Below are positions 12,012 to 19,731 of a DNA stretch of 30,319 nucleotides, in pieces. The translations under genes and the position numbers were made by a program. The stretch is taken from contig JAHDWA010000092.1 of assembly GCA_023382535.1 (NCBI GenBank), positions 1 through 30,319 of the forward strand. Direction: 5' to 3'. Source of the DNA: Anaerolineae bacterium (GTDB lineage: Bacteria; Chloroflexota; Anaerolineae; 4572-78; J111). Numbering within the stretch: position 1 is the stretch's first letter; each line of letters starts with the position of its first letter. The notes beneath the pieces are model-generated. The model was not told the origin of the DNA, ran no database searches, and was given only the letters and a program-made list of their open reading frames with translations.

Positions 12012-14513
12012 ATGACTGGGTTACTGACCGGCCCAACCTGCCGGCTGCTAACCCTGGTAGGACCGGGTGGCGTTGGCAAAACGCGCCTGGCGCTTCGGGT
12101 GGCGGCTGACCTACGGAAAAATTTCACCCACGGGGTCTATTTTGTCCCCCTGCAACCCCTTCAATCCACCGATTTTCTCATCCCGGCCATCGCCGATGCC
12201 CTGAATATCCATTTATCGGGCCAGCAAGAACCTCAGCAACAGTTATTTGACCAGCTACAAGATAAGGAAATGCTCCTGTTGCTGGACAATTTTGAGCATT
12301 TGATAGATCGAGCCGATCTTCTCACGGATTTGCTGCGGACAGGCCCAGCCCTGAAATTCCTGGTGACCTCACGGGAAGCCCTGAATTTACCCGAGGAGTG
12401 GCTCTTTCCCCTGGCCGGCATGCCTTATCCCCCCGACCCTCAGACCGAAGCAGTGGAAACGTATAGCGCCGTTCAACTGTTCGTTGGCTGTGCCCAACGG
12501 TTGCGCCCTGATTTCTCGCTTGCTGACGAACGGGACGGGGTTATCCGCATTTGTCAATTGGTTGAGGGCACACCGCTGGCGCTGGAATTAGCTGCTTCGT
12601 GGGTTAAAATCCTGAACTGCACTGAGATTGCGGCTGAAATTCAGCGTAATCTTGATTTTTTGGCCACCCGCCAGCGGGGCATTCCCAGCCGGCATCAAAG
12701 TATGAAAGCTGTTTTCAACCATTCCTATGCTTTACTTGGCCCGGAAGAACAAGCTGTTTTCAAACGGCTGGCTGTTTTTCGCGGCGGCTTTCGGCGGCAG
12801 GCGGCGGAACGGGTGACCGGTGCTTCGCTGGTAACGCTGTCAGCGCTGGTGGATAAATCCCTCTTACGTTGGGAAGCAAACGGTCGCTATCAAATCCACG
12901 AATTATTACGTCAGTACGCGGCGGAGGAATTGGTCCAATCACCGGAAGATGTGGCCCTGGTTTATGACAGGCACTGCCGCTATTTTGCCGCTTTTCTGGC
13001 TGAACGGAACAAGGCCCTCGAAGGTGGGCGGCAGCGTGATGCCTTGCGTGAAATCGAGGCAGACCTGGAGAATATTCGGGCAGCCTGGCAGTGGGCCACT
13101 GAACAGCTTAAGGCCGAAGAAATCCAAAAATCAATGGATGCATTGGGGGTGTTCTTTGACTTCCGGGGACGGTACCTGGAAGGGATTAGAGCCTTTGAGC
13201 AAACCCGACACCGCTTGTATCGCCAGGACGACGATCCACAGATGGCTCTGATCCAGGCAGCCCTAGGGGTCATTCTTGGTGGGCTGTATGTCCGGTTGGG
13301 ACGATTGGAAGAAGCGGAAACGATCCTGGGCCGGTCTCAGGAGCTTTACCGCCAATTTGATATGCCCTTGCCACGGGGCTATTCTACGGATCCTAATTTT
13401 ATGCTCGGCGTCATTGCCTCCATTCGTGGTGACTACGCCGAAGCTAAGCGTCTGGCTGAACGAACTCGTCAAACCAGTGAAACCCAAAACCATCATTTGA
13501 ACCGTCAGGCTGCCTACTACTTGCTGGGGCGAGCCGCTTTACTTCAAGGCGAGTACGACATCGCCCACGAGTATTTTCAGCAGGCTTATGCCCTGACCCA
13601 GGAAATCAAGGATCGCTGGTTTATGGCTTACTGCCTCAACGAATTGGGCCAGGTGGCCGATACTCTGGGGCATTACGAGGCAGCCAGGGAATACTACACC
13701 ATCAGCTATGATCTTAGAAAAGAGTTTGATGACCCCGAAGGTATGGCGGTGGCCCTCAACCACCTGGGCGACATTGCCGTCCGGCAGCAGAACTATAGTG
13801 AGGCTCAACGGCTCTATCGGCAAAGCCTGGCCCTGGCCCAGGAAATCAACAACCGGGGTGTGGTAGCCGCGGCTCGCAAAGGACTGGGGTGGACAGCACT
13901 GGGCAGAGGAGATTACATGGACGCCCGGCATCAATTCCGGCAGGGGTTACAGGGGGCCGCAGATATTCAATTTGTGCCGCTGATTTTGTCGCTCCTGGTT
14001 GGGATTGGCGAATTGCTGCTCCACAGCGGAAAAATAGAGCGCGGGCTGGAATTATTGAAGCTGGTGGTTCATCATCCTGCCAGTGATTACGAGACGAAAC
14101 AGCAAGCGCAGCAGCTTGTCGGCCGCCACCAGGATAAACTTTCACAGGAATCACTTGACCGGGGCGAACAGCCTGCCAGCTCCGACGATCTTTTTGCCAT
14201 CACCGCCGGGGTGCAGGCGGAGCTTCTTGCGCTCTTTACGGCTGAGGAATCGAAGAACAAAAAAGCAGAGGAGTCCAGTCTCTCCCTTACTTCTCAACAC
14301 CCTGGCAACACCGCTCTTGTCGAGCCGCTGACTGAGCGAGAACTGGAAGTGCTGCAACTCATTGCCAACGGCCTGACCAACCGCGAGATTGCGGACCGTC
14401 TCTTTATCGTCGTCGGCACAGTCAAGGCGCACAACAACCGCATCTACGGCAAGTTGGGCGCCGCCAATCGTGTTCAAGCGTTGGCCCGAGCGCGAGAATT
14501 AGACCTGCTATAA
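12012..14513 (+). CDS. STAND ATPase with TPR repeats and LuxR-type HTH, probably 5'-truncated
   Basis: 833 residues from ATG 12012. Walker A is GPGGVGKT (17-24) and Walker B LLLLDNFEH (88-96), in an NB-ARC-like module up to about 330. A TPR superhelix spans about 340-690, and a LuxR/GerE HTH forms the last 62 residues (LTERELEVLQLIANGLTNRE, TVKAHNNRIYGKL). Such proteins act as ligand- or partner-gated transcription activators. The frame stays open upstream to 11859 and encodes LPQQLTPFIGRSKETVE just before the ATG, the normal lead-in to Walker A in relatives I recall. So the real protein extends further N-terminally, but no ATG, GTG, TTG or CTG exists before the in-frame TAA at 11856. The 5' end may have been lost at the tRNA junction. 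Confidence 0.8.
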   Translation: MTGLLTGPTCRLLTLVGPGGVGKTRLALRVAADLRKNFTHGVYFVPLQPLQSTDFLIPAIADALNIHLSGQQEPQQQLFDQLQDKEMLLLLDNFEHLIDRADLLTDLLRTGPALKFLVTSREALNLPEEWLFPLAGMPYPPDPQTEAVETYSAVQLFVGCAQRLRPDFSLADERDGVIRICQLVEGTPLALELAASWVKILNCTEIAAEIQRNLDFLATRQRGIPSRHQSMKAVFNHSYALLGPEEQAVFKRLAVFRGGFRRQAAERVTGASLVTLSALVDKSLLRWEANGRYQIHELLRQYAAEELVQSPEDVALVYDRHCRYFAAFLAERNKALEGGRQRDALREIEADLENIRAAWQWATEQLKAEEIQKSMDALGVFFDFRGRYLEGIRAFEQTRHRLYRQDDDPQMALIQAALGVILGGLYVRLGRLEEAETILGRSQELYRQFDMPLPRGYSTDPNFMLGVIASIRGDYAEAKRLAERTRQTSETQNHHLNRQAAYYLLGRAALLQGEYDIAHEYFQQAYALTQEIKDRWFMAYCLNELGQVADTLGHYEAAREYYTISYDLRKEFDDPEGMAVALNHLGDIAVRQQNYSEAQRLYRQSLALAQEINNRGVVAAARKGLGWTALGRGDYMDARHQFRQGLQGAADIQFVPLILSLLVGIGELLLHSGKIERGLELLKLVVHHPASDYETKQQAQQLVGRHQDKLSQESLDRGEQPASSDDLFAITAGVQAELLALFTAEESKNKKAEESSLSLTSQHPGNTALVEPLTERELEVLQLIANGLTNREIADRLFIVVGTVKAHNNRIYGKLGAANRVQALARARELDLL

Positions 14514-14548
14514 ACCCCGCTCTATAACCTCCAAGTTTTCCCCTTCTC

Positions 14549-14593
14549 TAACTTTGGCTAGATGACATGTCCCCCGGATTACCTGTAAAATAA
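14549..14593 (+). promoter_or_regulatory. Promoter-like shared motif, copy 1 (upstream of SemiSWEET gene)
   Basis: TAACTTTGGCTAGATGAC (14549-14566), then a C/G-rich 12-nt spacer, then TTACCTGTAAAATAA. The whole arrangement recurs at 15037. The TAAAAT/TAAGAT hexamer at the end of each copy could serve as a -10 box, with the conserved 18-mer as an activator site or extended -35. Confidence 0.5.
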
Positions 14594-14663
14594 AGCAAGA
14601 TGAGGTAATTCAATTTTTAAACCCTGGATGTCGTCCAGCAATAAAATCCAGGAAGGAGGTAAT

Positions 14664-14945
14664 ATGAGTCTGGAATATCTGGCGTTCATCGCCGGCCTGA
14701 TTTCCAGTTTGATCTTTGTCAGCAGCAACGTCCCCATGCTCTTGAAAGCATATCGCACCAAAGATATGCGCTCGTATAGCTGGCTCAACATAATTTTGAT
14801 CAATATAGGTAACCTGATCTACTGGTTATACGTTGCCAGCCTGCCGCCAGGTCCGGTTTGGGTCCTGCATACCTTTTACACCGTTGCTAGCGGTTTAATG
14901 TTAACCCTCTGTCTCCGGCTTCGTTCCTGTAATAAAGCAAAGTGA
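14664..14945 (+). CDS. SemiSWEET / PQ-loop family small membrane protein
   Basis: A 93-residue protein. I choose ATG 14664 because GGAAGGAGGT lies just upstream; the open frame extends back to 14628 without a ribosome-binding site. It has three TM segments (about 5-24, 36-57, 63-84), with SSNVPMLLKAYRTKDMRSYS between the first two: the PQ-loop region, with Pro-Met in place of Pro-Gln. Bacterial SemiSWEETs are three-TM half-transporters of about 90 residues that dimerise to carry sugars. The substrate here is not known. It has its own promoter-like motif and is followed by a terminator at 14973. Confidence 0.75.
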   Translation: MSLEYLAFIAGLISSLIFVSSNVPMLLKAYRTKDMRSYSWLNIILINIGNLIYWLYVASLPPGPVWVLHTFYTVASGLMLTLCLRLRSCNKAK

Positions 14946-14972
14946 GAAGTCGGTCAGTTTGAATACCTTAAT

Positions 14973-15001
14973 GGGGTGAGGTCTAACCTCGCCCCTTTTT
15001 T
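14973..15001 (+). terminator. Intrinsic terminator after the SemiSWEET gene
   Basis: GGGGTGAGG (14973-14981) pairs with CCTCGCCCC (14987-14995), one T-G wobble, loop TCTAA, followed by six T residues. Confidence 0.85.
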
Positions 15002-15036
15002 GCGCCCCATTTAACCCTCAAATTTAACCCCCTTTT

Positions 15037-15081
15037 TAACTTTGGTTAGATGACCCGGGCCGGGGTTTACTGTTAAGATAA
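15037..15081 (+). promoter_or_regulatory. Promoter-like shared motif, copy 2 (upstream of Rv2258c-like methyltransferase)
   Basis: TAACTTTGGTTAGATGAC (15037-15054) differs from copy 1 at one of 18 positions. It is followed by an 11-nt G/C-rich spacer and TTTACTGTTAAGATAA. It stands about 100 nt before the methyltransferase start. Confidence 0.5.
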
Positions 15082-15157
15082 GAAGCGAAAATATCCTACG
15101 GCTACTTGCGCAAAGAGTAGCCTAAACCAATCAAAAAAGAAGTGAAGGAGAAATCTA

Positions 15158-16228
15158 ATGAGTACCAACGGCATCAATCAACAAAAAGCCGAAGCCTTTG
15201 CCGAAAGAATGGTCGGCCTTCTCAACGAGGGCGCGTTAGCCCTGATGTCCAGCATCGGCCACCGTACCCGACTGTTTGACACGATGGCCCAACTCCCCCC
15301 GGCCACCAGCGGCCAAATTGCCGAAGCCGCCGGGTTGCACGAGCGCTACGTCCGTGAATGGTTGAACGCCCTGGTGGTCGGATGCATCGTTGATTACGAT
15401 CCAACTGCAAAAACCTATCGCCTGCCAGCGGAGCATGCGGCTTTTTTGACCCGCGCCGCTGGAGCCGATAACCTGGCCTTTTACAGCCAATATATTGGCT
15501 TGTTTGGAACGGTCGAGGACAAAATTATAGATTGTTTCTTCAACGGCGGCGGCGTACCCTATTCAGCCACCCCTCGCTTCCACGAAATCATGGCCGAAGA
15601 TAGCGGGATGAACATTGTCGAACCCCTGCTTGACACGATTTTGCCGCTCGTGCCGGGGCTGACAGAAAGACTGCACCAGGGTATCAGGGTCATAGATGTG
15701 GGCTGTGGGCGCGGGCGGGCCATGCTCCGGCTGGCCCAGGCCTTCCCCCACAGCCGCTTCTACGGTTTCGACTTCTCTGAAGAGGCGATAGCGACCGCCC
15801 AAGCAGATGTCGAAAAGATAGGATTGACCAACCTGCGCTTTGAGGTTAAAGACGCGGCCCTGTGGCACGAGACGAACCACTATGATTTGATCACCACCTT
15901 CGACGCCATTCACGACCAGGCCCGGCCGGATCGAGTTTTGAGCAATATTTTCAGCGCCCTGAAACCCGGCGGTATCTACCTGATGCAAGATATAGCTGGA
16001 TCGAGCCACGTTCACCAAAATCTTGATTTGTCGCTGGGGCCTCTGCTTTACACCGTCTCCACCATGCATTGTATGACCGTCTCCCTGGCCCAGAATGGGG
16101 CCGGCTTGGGTACTATGTGGGGTAAAGAGAAGGCGCTGGAACTGCTGGGCCAGGCCGGCTTTACCCATACTGAAATCCATCAACTGCCCCACGACCTCAC
16201 CAACCACTACTACGTCTCAACCAAATAG
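15158..16228 (+). CDS. Rv2258c-like SAM-dependent methyltransferase with N-terminal winged helix
   Basis: A 356-residue protein starting at ATG 15158 behind AAGGAGA. Residues about 25-100 form a winged-helix dimerisation domain of the O-methyltransferase type (SSIGHRTRLFDTMAQLPPAT, SGQIAEAAGLHERYVREWL). Motif I of the Rossmann fold is VIDVGCGRGRAM (178-189), followed by YGFDFSEEAIA, LITTFDAIHDQA and LKPGGIYLMQDI. This architecture matches the mycobacterial Rv2258c-like family; the substrate is generally unknown. It stands alone with its own promoter-like motif and is unrelated to the methyltransferases at 228 and 2243. Confidence 0.85.
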   Translation: MSTNGINQQKAEAFAERMVGLLNEGALALMSSIGHRTRLFDTMAQLPPATSGQIAEAAGLHERYVREWLNALVVGCIVDYDPTAKTYRLPAEHAAFLTRAAGADNLAFYSQYIGLFGTVEDKIIDCFFNGGGVPYSATPRFHEIMAEDSGMNIVEPLLDTILPLVPGLTERLHQGIRVIDVGCGRGRAMLRLAQAFPHSRFYGFDFSEEAIATAQADVEKIGLTNLRFEVKDAALWHETNHYDLITTFDAIHDQARPDRVLSNIFSALKPGGIYLMQDIAGSSHVHQNLDLSLGPLLYTVSTMHCMTVSLAQNGAGLGTMWGKEKALELLGQAGFTHTEIHQLPHDLTNHYYVSTK

Positions 16229-16617
16229 GAGCAAATCTTATCAAGTTCAGTCAGAGCGCGAATGGCGTCAATAGTTTCTGGAACGAGGACGGCCGGTCAG
16301 GCATGCTTCTTCCTACCCCGAAAGATGGCCTTAAGACCGGCCGCCCGGTACTTCTCCGGGTTCGCCGCCGCGATTTTGTCAGAAGATTGTCAGAAGAATT
16401 CATTGACTCGCCCATCTGTTTTGTGATATTGTGCACTATGTAACCGCAATTTTTTTAGTCTGCTCGCTTTTGAGAACCCATACTCGCCTAGCACCTTCGG
16501 GCGTCGGCCTGGCTAGATTCCGGCGATAACAATTAAATAGCTGCTGTCGCAAACAAAGTTTAAACCCTAACCGCTCAGCACCGCTCATCAATCACTACTT
16601 CCTGGAAAGGATTTCCC
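16229..16617. other. Intergenic region with a promoter-like site and a short decayed remnant
   Basis: 389 bp without a convincing gene. A sigma70-like promoter is visible: TTGACT (16403-16408), 18-nt spacer, TATTGT (16427-16432), plus strand, about 185 nt before the next gene. Inverted arms GGCCGGTC (16291-16298) and GACCGGCC (16335-16342) flank 36 nt. The minus strand carries a 30-codon open stretch ending KYRAAGLKAIFRGRKKHA with no start, perhaps a gene remnant. A longer minus-strand ORF here has no recognisable content. Confidence 0.4.
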
Positions 16618-19479
16618 ATGCCACGGTTTGAACTCATTATCCGTCTCGTTATTGTTGCAGCCCTCTTATCAGCCTCGTGTCCGGCAGTCGTTTCAGCCAA
16701 TCCTGGCAAACGCCCGGTTTACCCAATCCAGGAGTCCTCTACTCCCCCTGTCCCGGCTGCCCCATCAGCGGCCATCCCTGCGAAAAAAGCTGTAAACCTG
16801 TCTGCCGATACAGCCATGCCTGCTCTCACAGCGGCGGCTCTCATCTCGCCAACCGGAACCATTACCCCCACCGATTCTGTTTTTCTGCCTCTTATCAGTA
16901 AATTAGCCGCCTATCCCCCGCTGGATGTTCCCCGCAGCATACTGATCATCAGTAAGACCGCCCCGGCCACCGCTACAATGGCCGCACCGATTACCTATAC
17001 CCTCAGGATCACCAATATTGGGCTTGCCCCGGCGGAAAACCTGGTCATTACCGATGCTGTACCCGCCGGAGCCGTCTACGTGAGCGGCGGGAGTGCGGCC
17101 AACGGCGTGGTGAGCTGGGTCGTACCCACCCTGGCCGGCGGCGCTGCAGTTCAGGCCAGTTTCGCGGTCACGGCAACAACAACGATTACCAACAGCGACT
17201 ATCGGGTTTCGGCCAGCGGCGGAGTCTCAGCCAGCGGGGCGGTACCCGTGGTAACGGTTATTCAGCGCCCCCCTGAAGCTAACTTTACGGCTGACCCTCA
17301 AACCGGCCCCATCCCCCTGACCGTTACTTTTACCAACACTTCAAGCGAAGCGGCCAGCTTTCGGTGGGACTTTGGCGACGGCATTACCAGCACCCTGCTG
17401 AGTCCTGTCCACACTTATACCCGAGCCGGGGTTTATACCGTTACTCTAATCGCCCATGGATCCGGAGGCAGCGCTACGGCTACAACAGTCATAACTGCAA
17501 CCGATGAAGCCATTGATGGATTGAACATCACTACCGACAGCCCAACATTGATAAACCAGATCACCACCTTCACCGCAACGACCGCAGCCGGCCGTCCCAC
17601 CTTCTATGCCTGGGATTTTGGCGATGGCCGCCAGGTGACAGGCAGCGAGCGGGTCATAACCCATACCTACCCGGCCATCGGCAGCTATACCGCCGTAGTC
17701 ACTGCCAACAACACTATCAGTGTGGTCACGGCGACCACCTCGGTTTCGATTACCGGGGCCGCCGACCTGGCCATTGGCAAAAGTGCGCCGATCAGCGTTA
17801 GAGCCGGCGAGCCCATTACCTATACCCTGACCGTCAGCAACAGCGGCGCACTGACAGCGACCAACCTGGTCATTACCGATGTTCTGCCTGCCGGGGCAAA
17901 TTACGTAAAGGGCGGGACGCCCGCCGGGGCTGCCGTAAACTGGATAATAAATACGTTAGCGCCGGGCGGCGCTGCCGACCTGCAATTGATCGTGACAGCG
18001 ACCGAAGCGATCACCAACAGCGAGTATCAGGTTTCTGCGGATGGGGGCCTGGCGGCAGCGGGCCAGACAGCAGTTGTAACTCTGGTTTACCCGCCGGTTG
18101 CGGTTGACTTTGCCGCTGCGCCGGTCAGCGGGACGGTCCCCCTGACCGCTACGTTTGCCAACAGTTCCACCAATGCCATCCATTATCTGTGGGAGTTTGG
18201 CGACACGCTGACCAGCACCGAGGTCAGTCCAACGCACAGTTACACCCAGGCCGGCATCTACTCCGTAACTTTGACTGCTGTCGGCTTAAGCGGCAGCGAA
18301 ACTTTGACCCGCCCGAATTATCTAACCGTTTATGAACCGGTCGTGGCCGAATTTAGCGCTGCACCGCTCGCCGGCACGATTCCTTTAACCGTTACCTTTG
18401 CCAACAGTTCAACCGGCGCGTCCGGCTATGTCTGGGATTTCGGCGACGGTATAACCGGCGCCACTGCCAGTCCTACCCATGTCTATACCCAGGCCGGGGT
18501 GTATACCGTCACTTTGAACGCCGGCAACGGGATATTCACGAACTCCTTGACTCGGAGCAGCTTTATTACCGTCACCATGCCGATAAACCGGGTGTGGACC
18601 CAGATCATCCCCATATCGCCCTCGCCTCCTGTTATCGGCGAGCACAGTGTGGCCTACGACAGCGTTCGGGCCAGGGCGGTGCTCTATGGCGGCAATGCCG
18701 GCGGCTGGCCTTATGAACAGACTACCTGGGAGTTTGACGGAACCGGCTGGATGGCCGTCCCTACGACCGCCCAGCCAGAAGCCCGCTACGGGGCAGGGCT
18801 GGTCTACGACCCGCTGCGCCAGGTGACAATCCTTTTCGGCGGCAGCGATGAGACCGATACGGCTCTAAACCAGACCTGGGAATATACCCAAACCGGCTGG
18901 GTCCAGGTCTTCCCCGTGACCTCACCCTTGAGCCGTACCTATCACAGCTTAACCGCGAACGCGGCCAGCGGCGCTGTTTATCTTTTTGGCGGCAACCAGG
19001 GGGAAACCCATCTCAACGATTTGTGGGTTTACCAGAACGGGGCTTGGCAGGAAATCCAGGGGGGCGGAAACCGTCCGATCAGCCGCACCCTGGCGGCTAT
19101 GACTTACGATCCGGACAACAACCGCTTATTACTCTTTGGCGGGCGAAGCGCCAGCGGGACCCTGCTGGCCGACCTGTGGAGCTTCGATCTGGAGATCGAA
19201 ACGTGGCAGGAACTGGCGGCTGGGGCCGAAGGCGGCCCACCTGCCCGCATGGCCCACACCCTGACTTACGATGCCGCCGCTGGCAGCGCAGTCCTAGTTG
19301 GTGGTGTGGGGGGTGAGGGCGACAGCTTGCTGAACGATACCTGGCGCTACCGTGATCCGGCCGGGTGGACAGAAGCTGCTGCGATAGTATCCTCGCCAGA
19401 GTCGGATTACCACCAGGCAGTCTATGACGGCCATGCCATCCTCCTGTTCTCACACGGAGAAGTCTGGAAGTATGAGTAG
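16618..19479 (+). CDS. Secreted DUF11/PKD/kelch-like surface protein
   Basis: A 953-residue secreted protein. Residues 1-27 form a signal peptide (LIIRLVIVAALLSASCPAVV, likely cleavage after VSA). A Pro/Thr-rich linker follows. Two DUF11 (CARDB-like) domains occur at about 107-220 and 385-500, each with the TYTLxxxN and LVITDxxPAG patterns. Four PKD domains have cores WDFGDG at about 250 and 332, WEFGDT at 525 and WDFGDG at 606. From about 660 to the end come kelch-type propeller repeats (VLYGGNAGG, ILFGGSDE, YLFGGNQG, LLFGGRSA, each followed by a W-containing strand). These modules are typical of cell-surface adhesion or polymer-binding proteins. GGAAAGGA precedes the ATG. A terminator follows at 19487. 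Confidence 0.85.
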   Translation: MPRFELIIRLVIVAALLSASCPAVVSANPGKRPVYPIQESSTPPVPAAPSAAIPAKKAVNLSADTAMPALTAAALISPTGTITPTDSVFLPLISKLAAYPPLDVPRSILIISKTAPATATMAAPITYTLRITNIGLAPAENLVITDAVPAGAVYVSGGSAANGVVSWVVPTLAGGAAVQASFAVTATTTITNSDYRVSASGGVSASGAVPVVTVIQRPPEANFTADPQTGPIPLTVTFTNTSSEAASFRWDFGDGITSTLLSPVHTYTRAGVYTVTLIAHGSGGSATATTVITATDEAIDGLNITTDSPTLINQITTFTATTAAGRPTFYAWDFGDGRQVTGSERVITHTYPAIGSYTAVVTANNTISVVTATTSVSITGAADLAIGKSAPISVRAGEPITYTLTVSNSGALTATNLVITDVLPAGANYVKGGTPAGAAVNWIINTLAPGGAADLQLIVTATEAITNSEYQVSADGGLAAAGQTAVVTLVYPPVAVDFAAAPVSGTVPLTATFANSSTNAIHYLWEFGDTLTSTEVSPTHSYTQAGIYSVTLTAVGLSGSETLTRPNYLTVYEPVVAEFSAAPLAGTIPLTVTFANSSTGASGYVWDFGDGITGATASPTHVYTQAGVYTVTLNAGNGIFTNSLTRSSFITVTMPINRVWTQIIPISPSPPVIGEHSVAYDSVRARAVLYGGNAGGWPYEQTTWEFDGTGWMAVPTTAQPEARYGAGLVYDPLRQVTILFGGSDETDTALNQTWEYTQTGWVQVFPVTSPLSRTYHSLTANAASGAVYLFGGNQGETHLNDLWVYQNGAWQEIQGGGNRPISRTLAAMTYDPDNNRLLLFGGRSASGTLLADLWSFDLEIETWQELAAGAEGGPPARMAHTLTYDAAAGSAVLVGGVGGEGDSLLNDTWRYRDPAGWTEAAAIVSSPESDYHQAVYDGHAILLFSHGEVWKYE

Positions 19480-19486
19480 CCTCCGG

Positions 19487-19507
19487 AGCCGGCAGCCCGG
19501 CTTTCTT
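19487..19507 (+). terminator. Terminator after the kelch-like protein gene
   Basis: AGCCGG (19487-19492) pairs with CCGGCT (19497-19502) around CAGC, followed by TTCTT. The 3' part overlaps the left direct repeat of the MITE-like element. Confidence 0.55.
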
Positions 19508-19700
19508 ATCTGAGAGCGTTCGGAAACCCGCAGCGGCAACCTTGCCACCGGCGCTCGTCCGGCGATAAAGTCGCCGGACTACCCCACAGCGCCCGATTAA
19601 TCGGGCTAAAGCCGGGTCAACCCGGCGCTGTCCCATAGCCCTGGCCTTCATGCCGGGGCGGGCCAGGCCAATGAAGTAGTTTCCGAACGCTTTCTTATCT
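19500..19700. mobile_element. MITE-like non-coding insertion with terminal inverted repeats
   Basis: AGCGTTCGGAAAC (19515-19527) and its exact reverse complement GTTTCCGAACGCT (19679-19691) bound a 177-bp segment. GCTTTCTTATCT occurs directly repeated at 19500-19511 and 19689-19700, like a target duplication. The interior is a chain of hairpins: GTCCGGCGA/TCGCCGGAC, the palindrome GCCCGATTAATCGGGC, and GCCGGGT/ACCCGGC. No coding content is convincing. Confidence 0.5.
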
Positions 19701-19731
19701 CTCTATTCTAAGCGGCAACCGAGGTATAAAG

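Noticed and set aside
16251..16436. 61-codon minus-strand ORF upstream of the kelch-like protein gene
   Set aside because: Low-complexity Arg/Ser composition, no convincing ribosome-binding site, no recognisable family.
16440..16617. Riboswitch (c-di-GMP or cobalamin type) in the leader of the kelch-like protein gene
   Set aside because: Some hairpins are present but I could not match the conserved core of any class.
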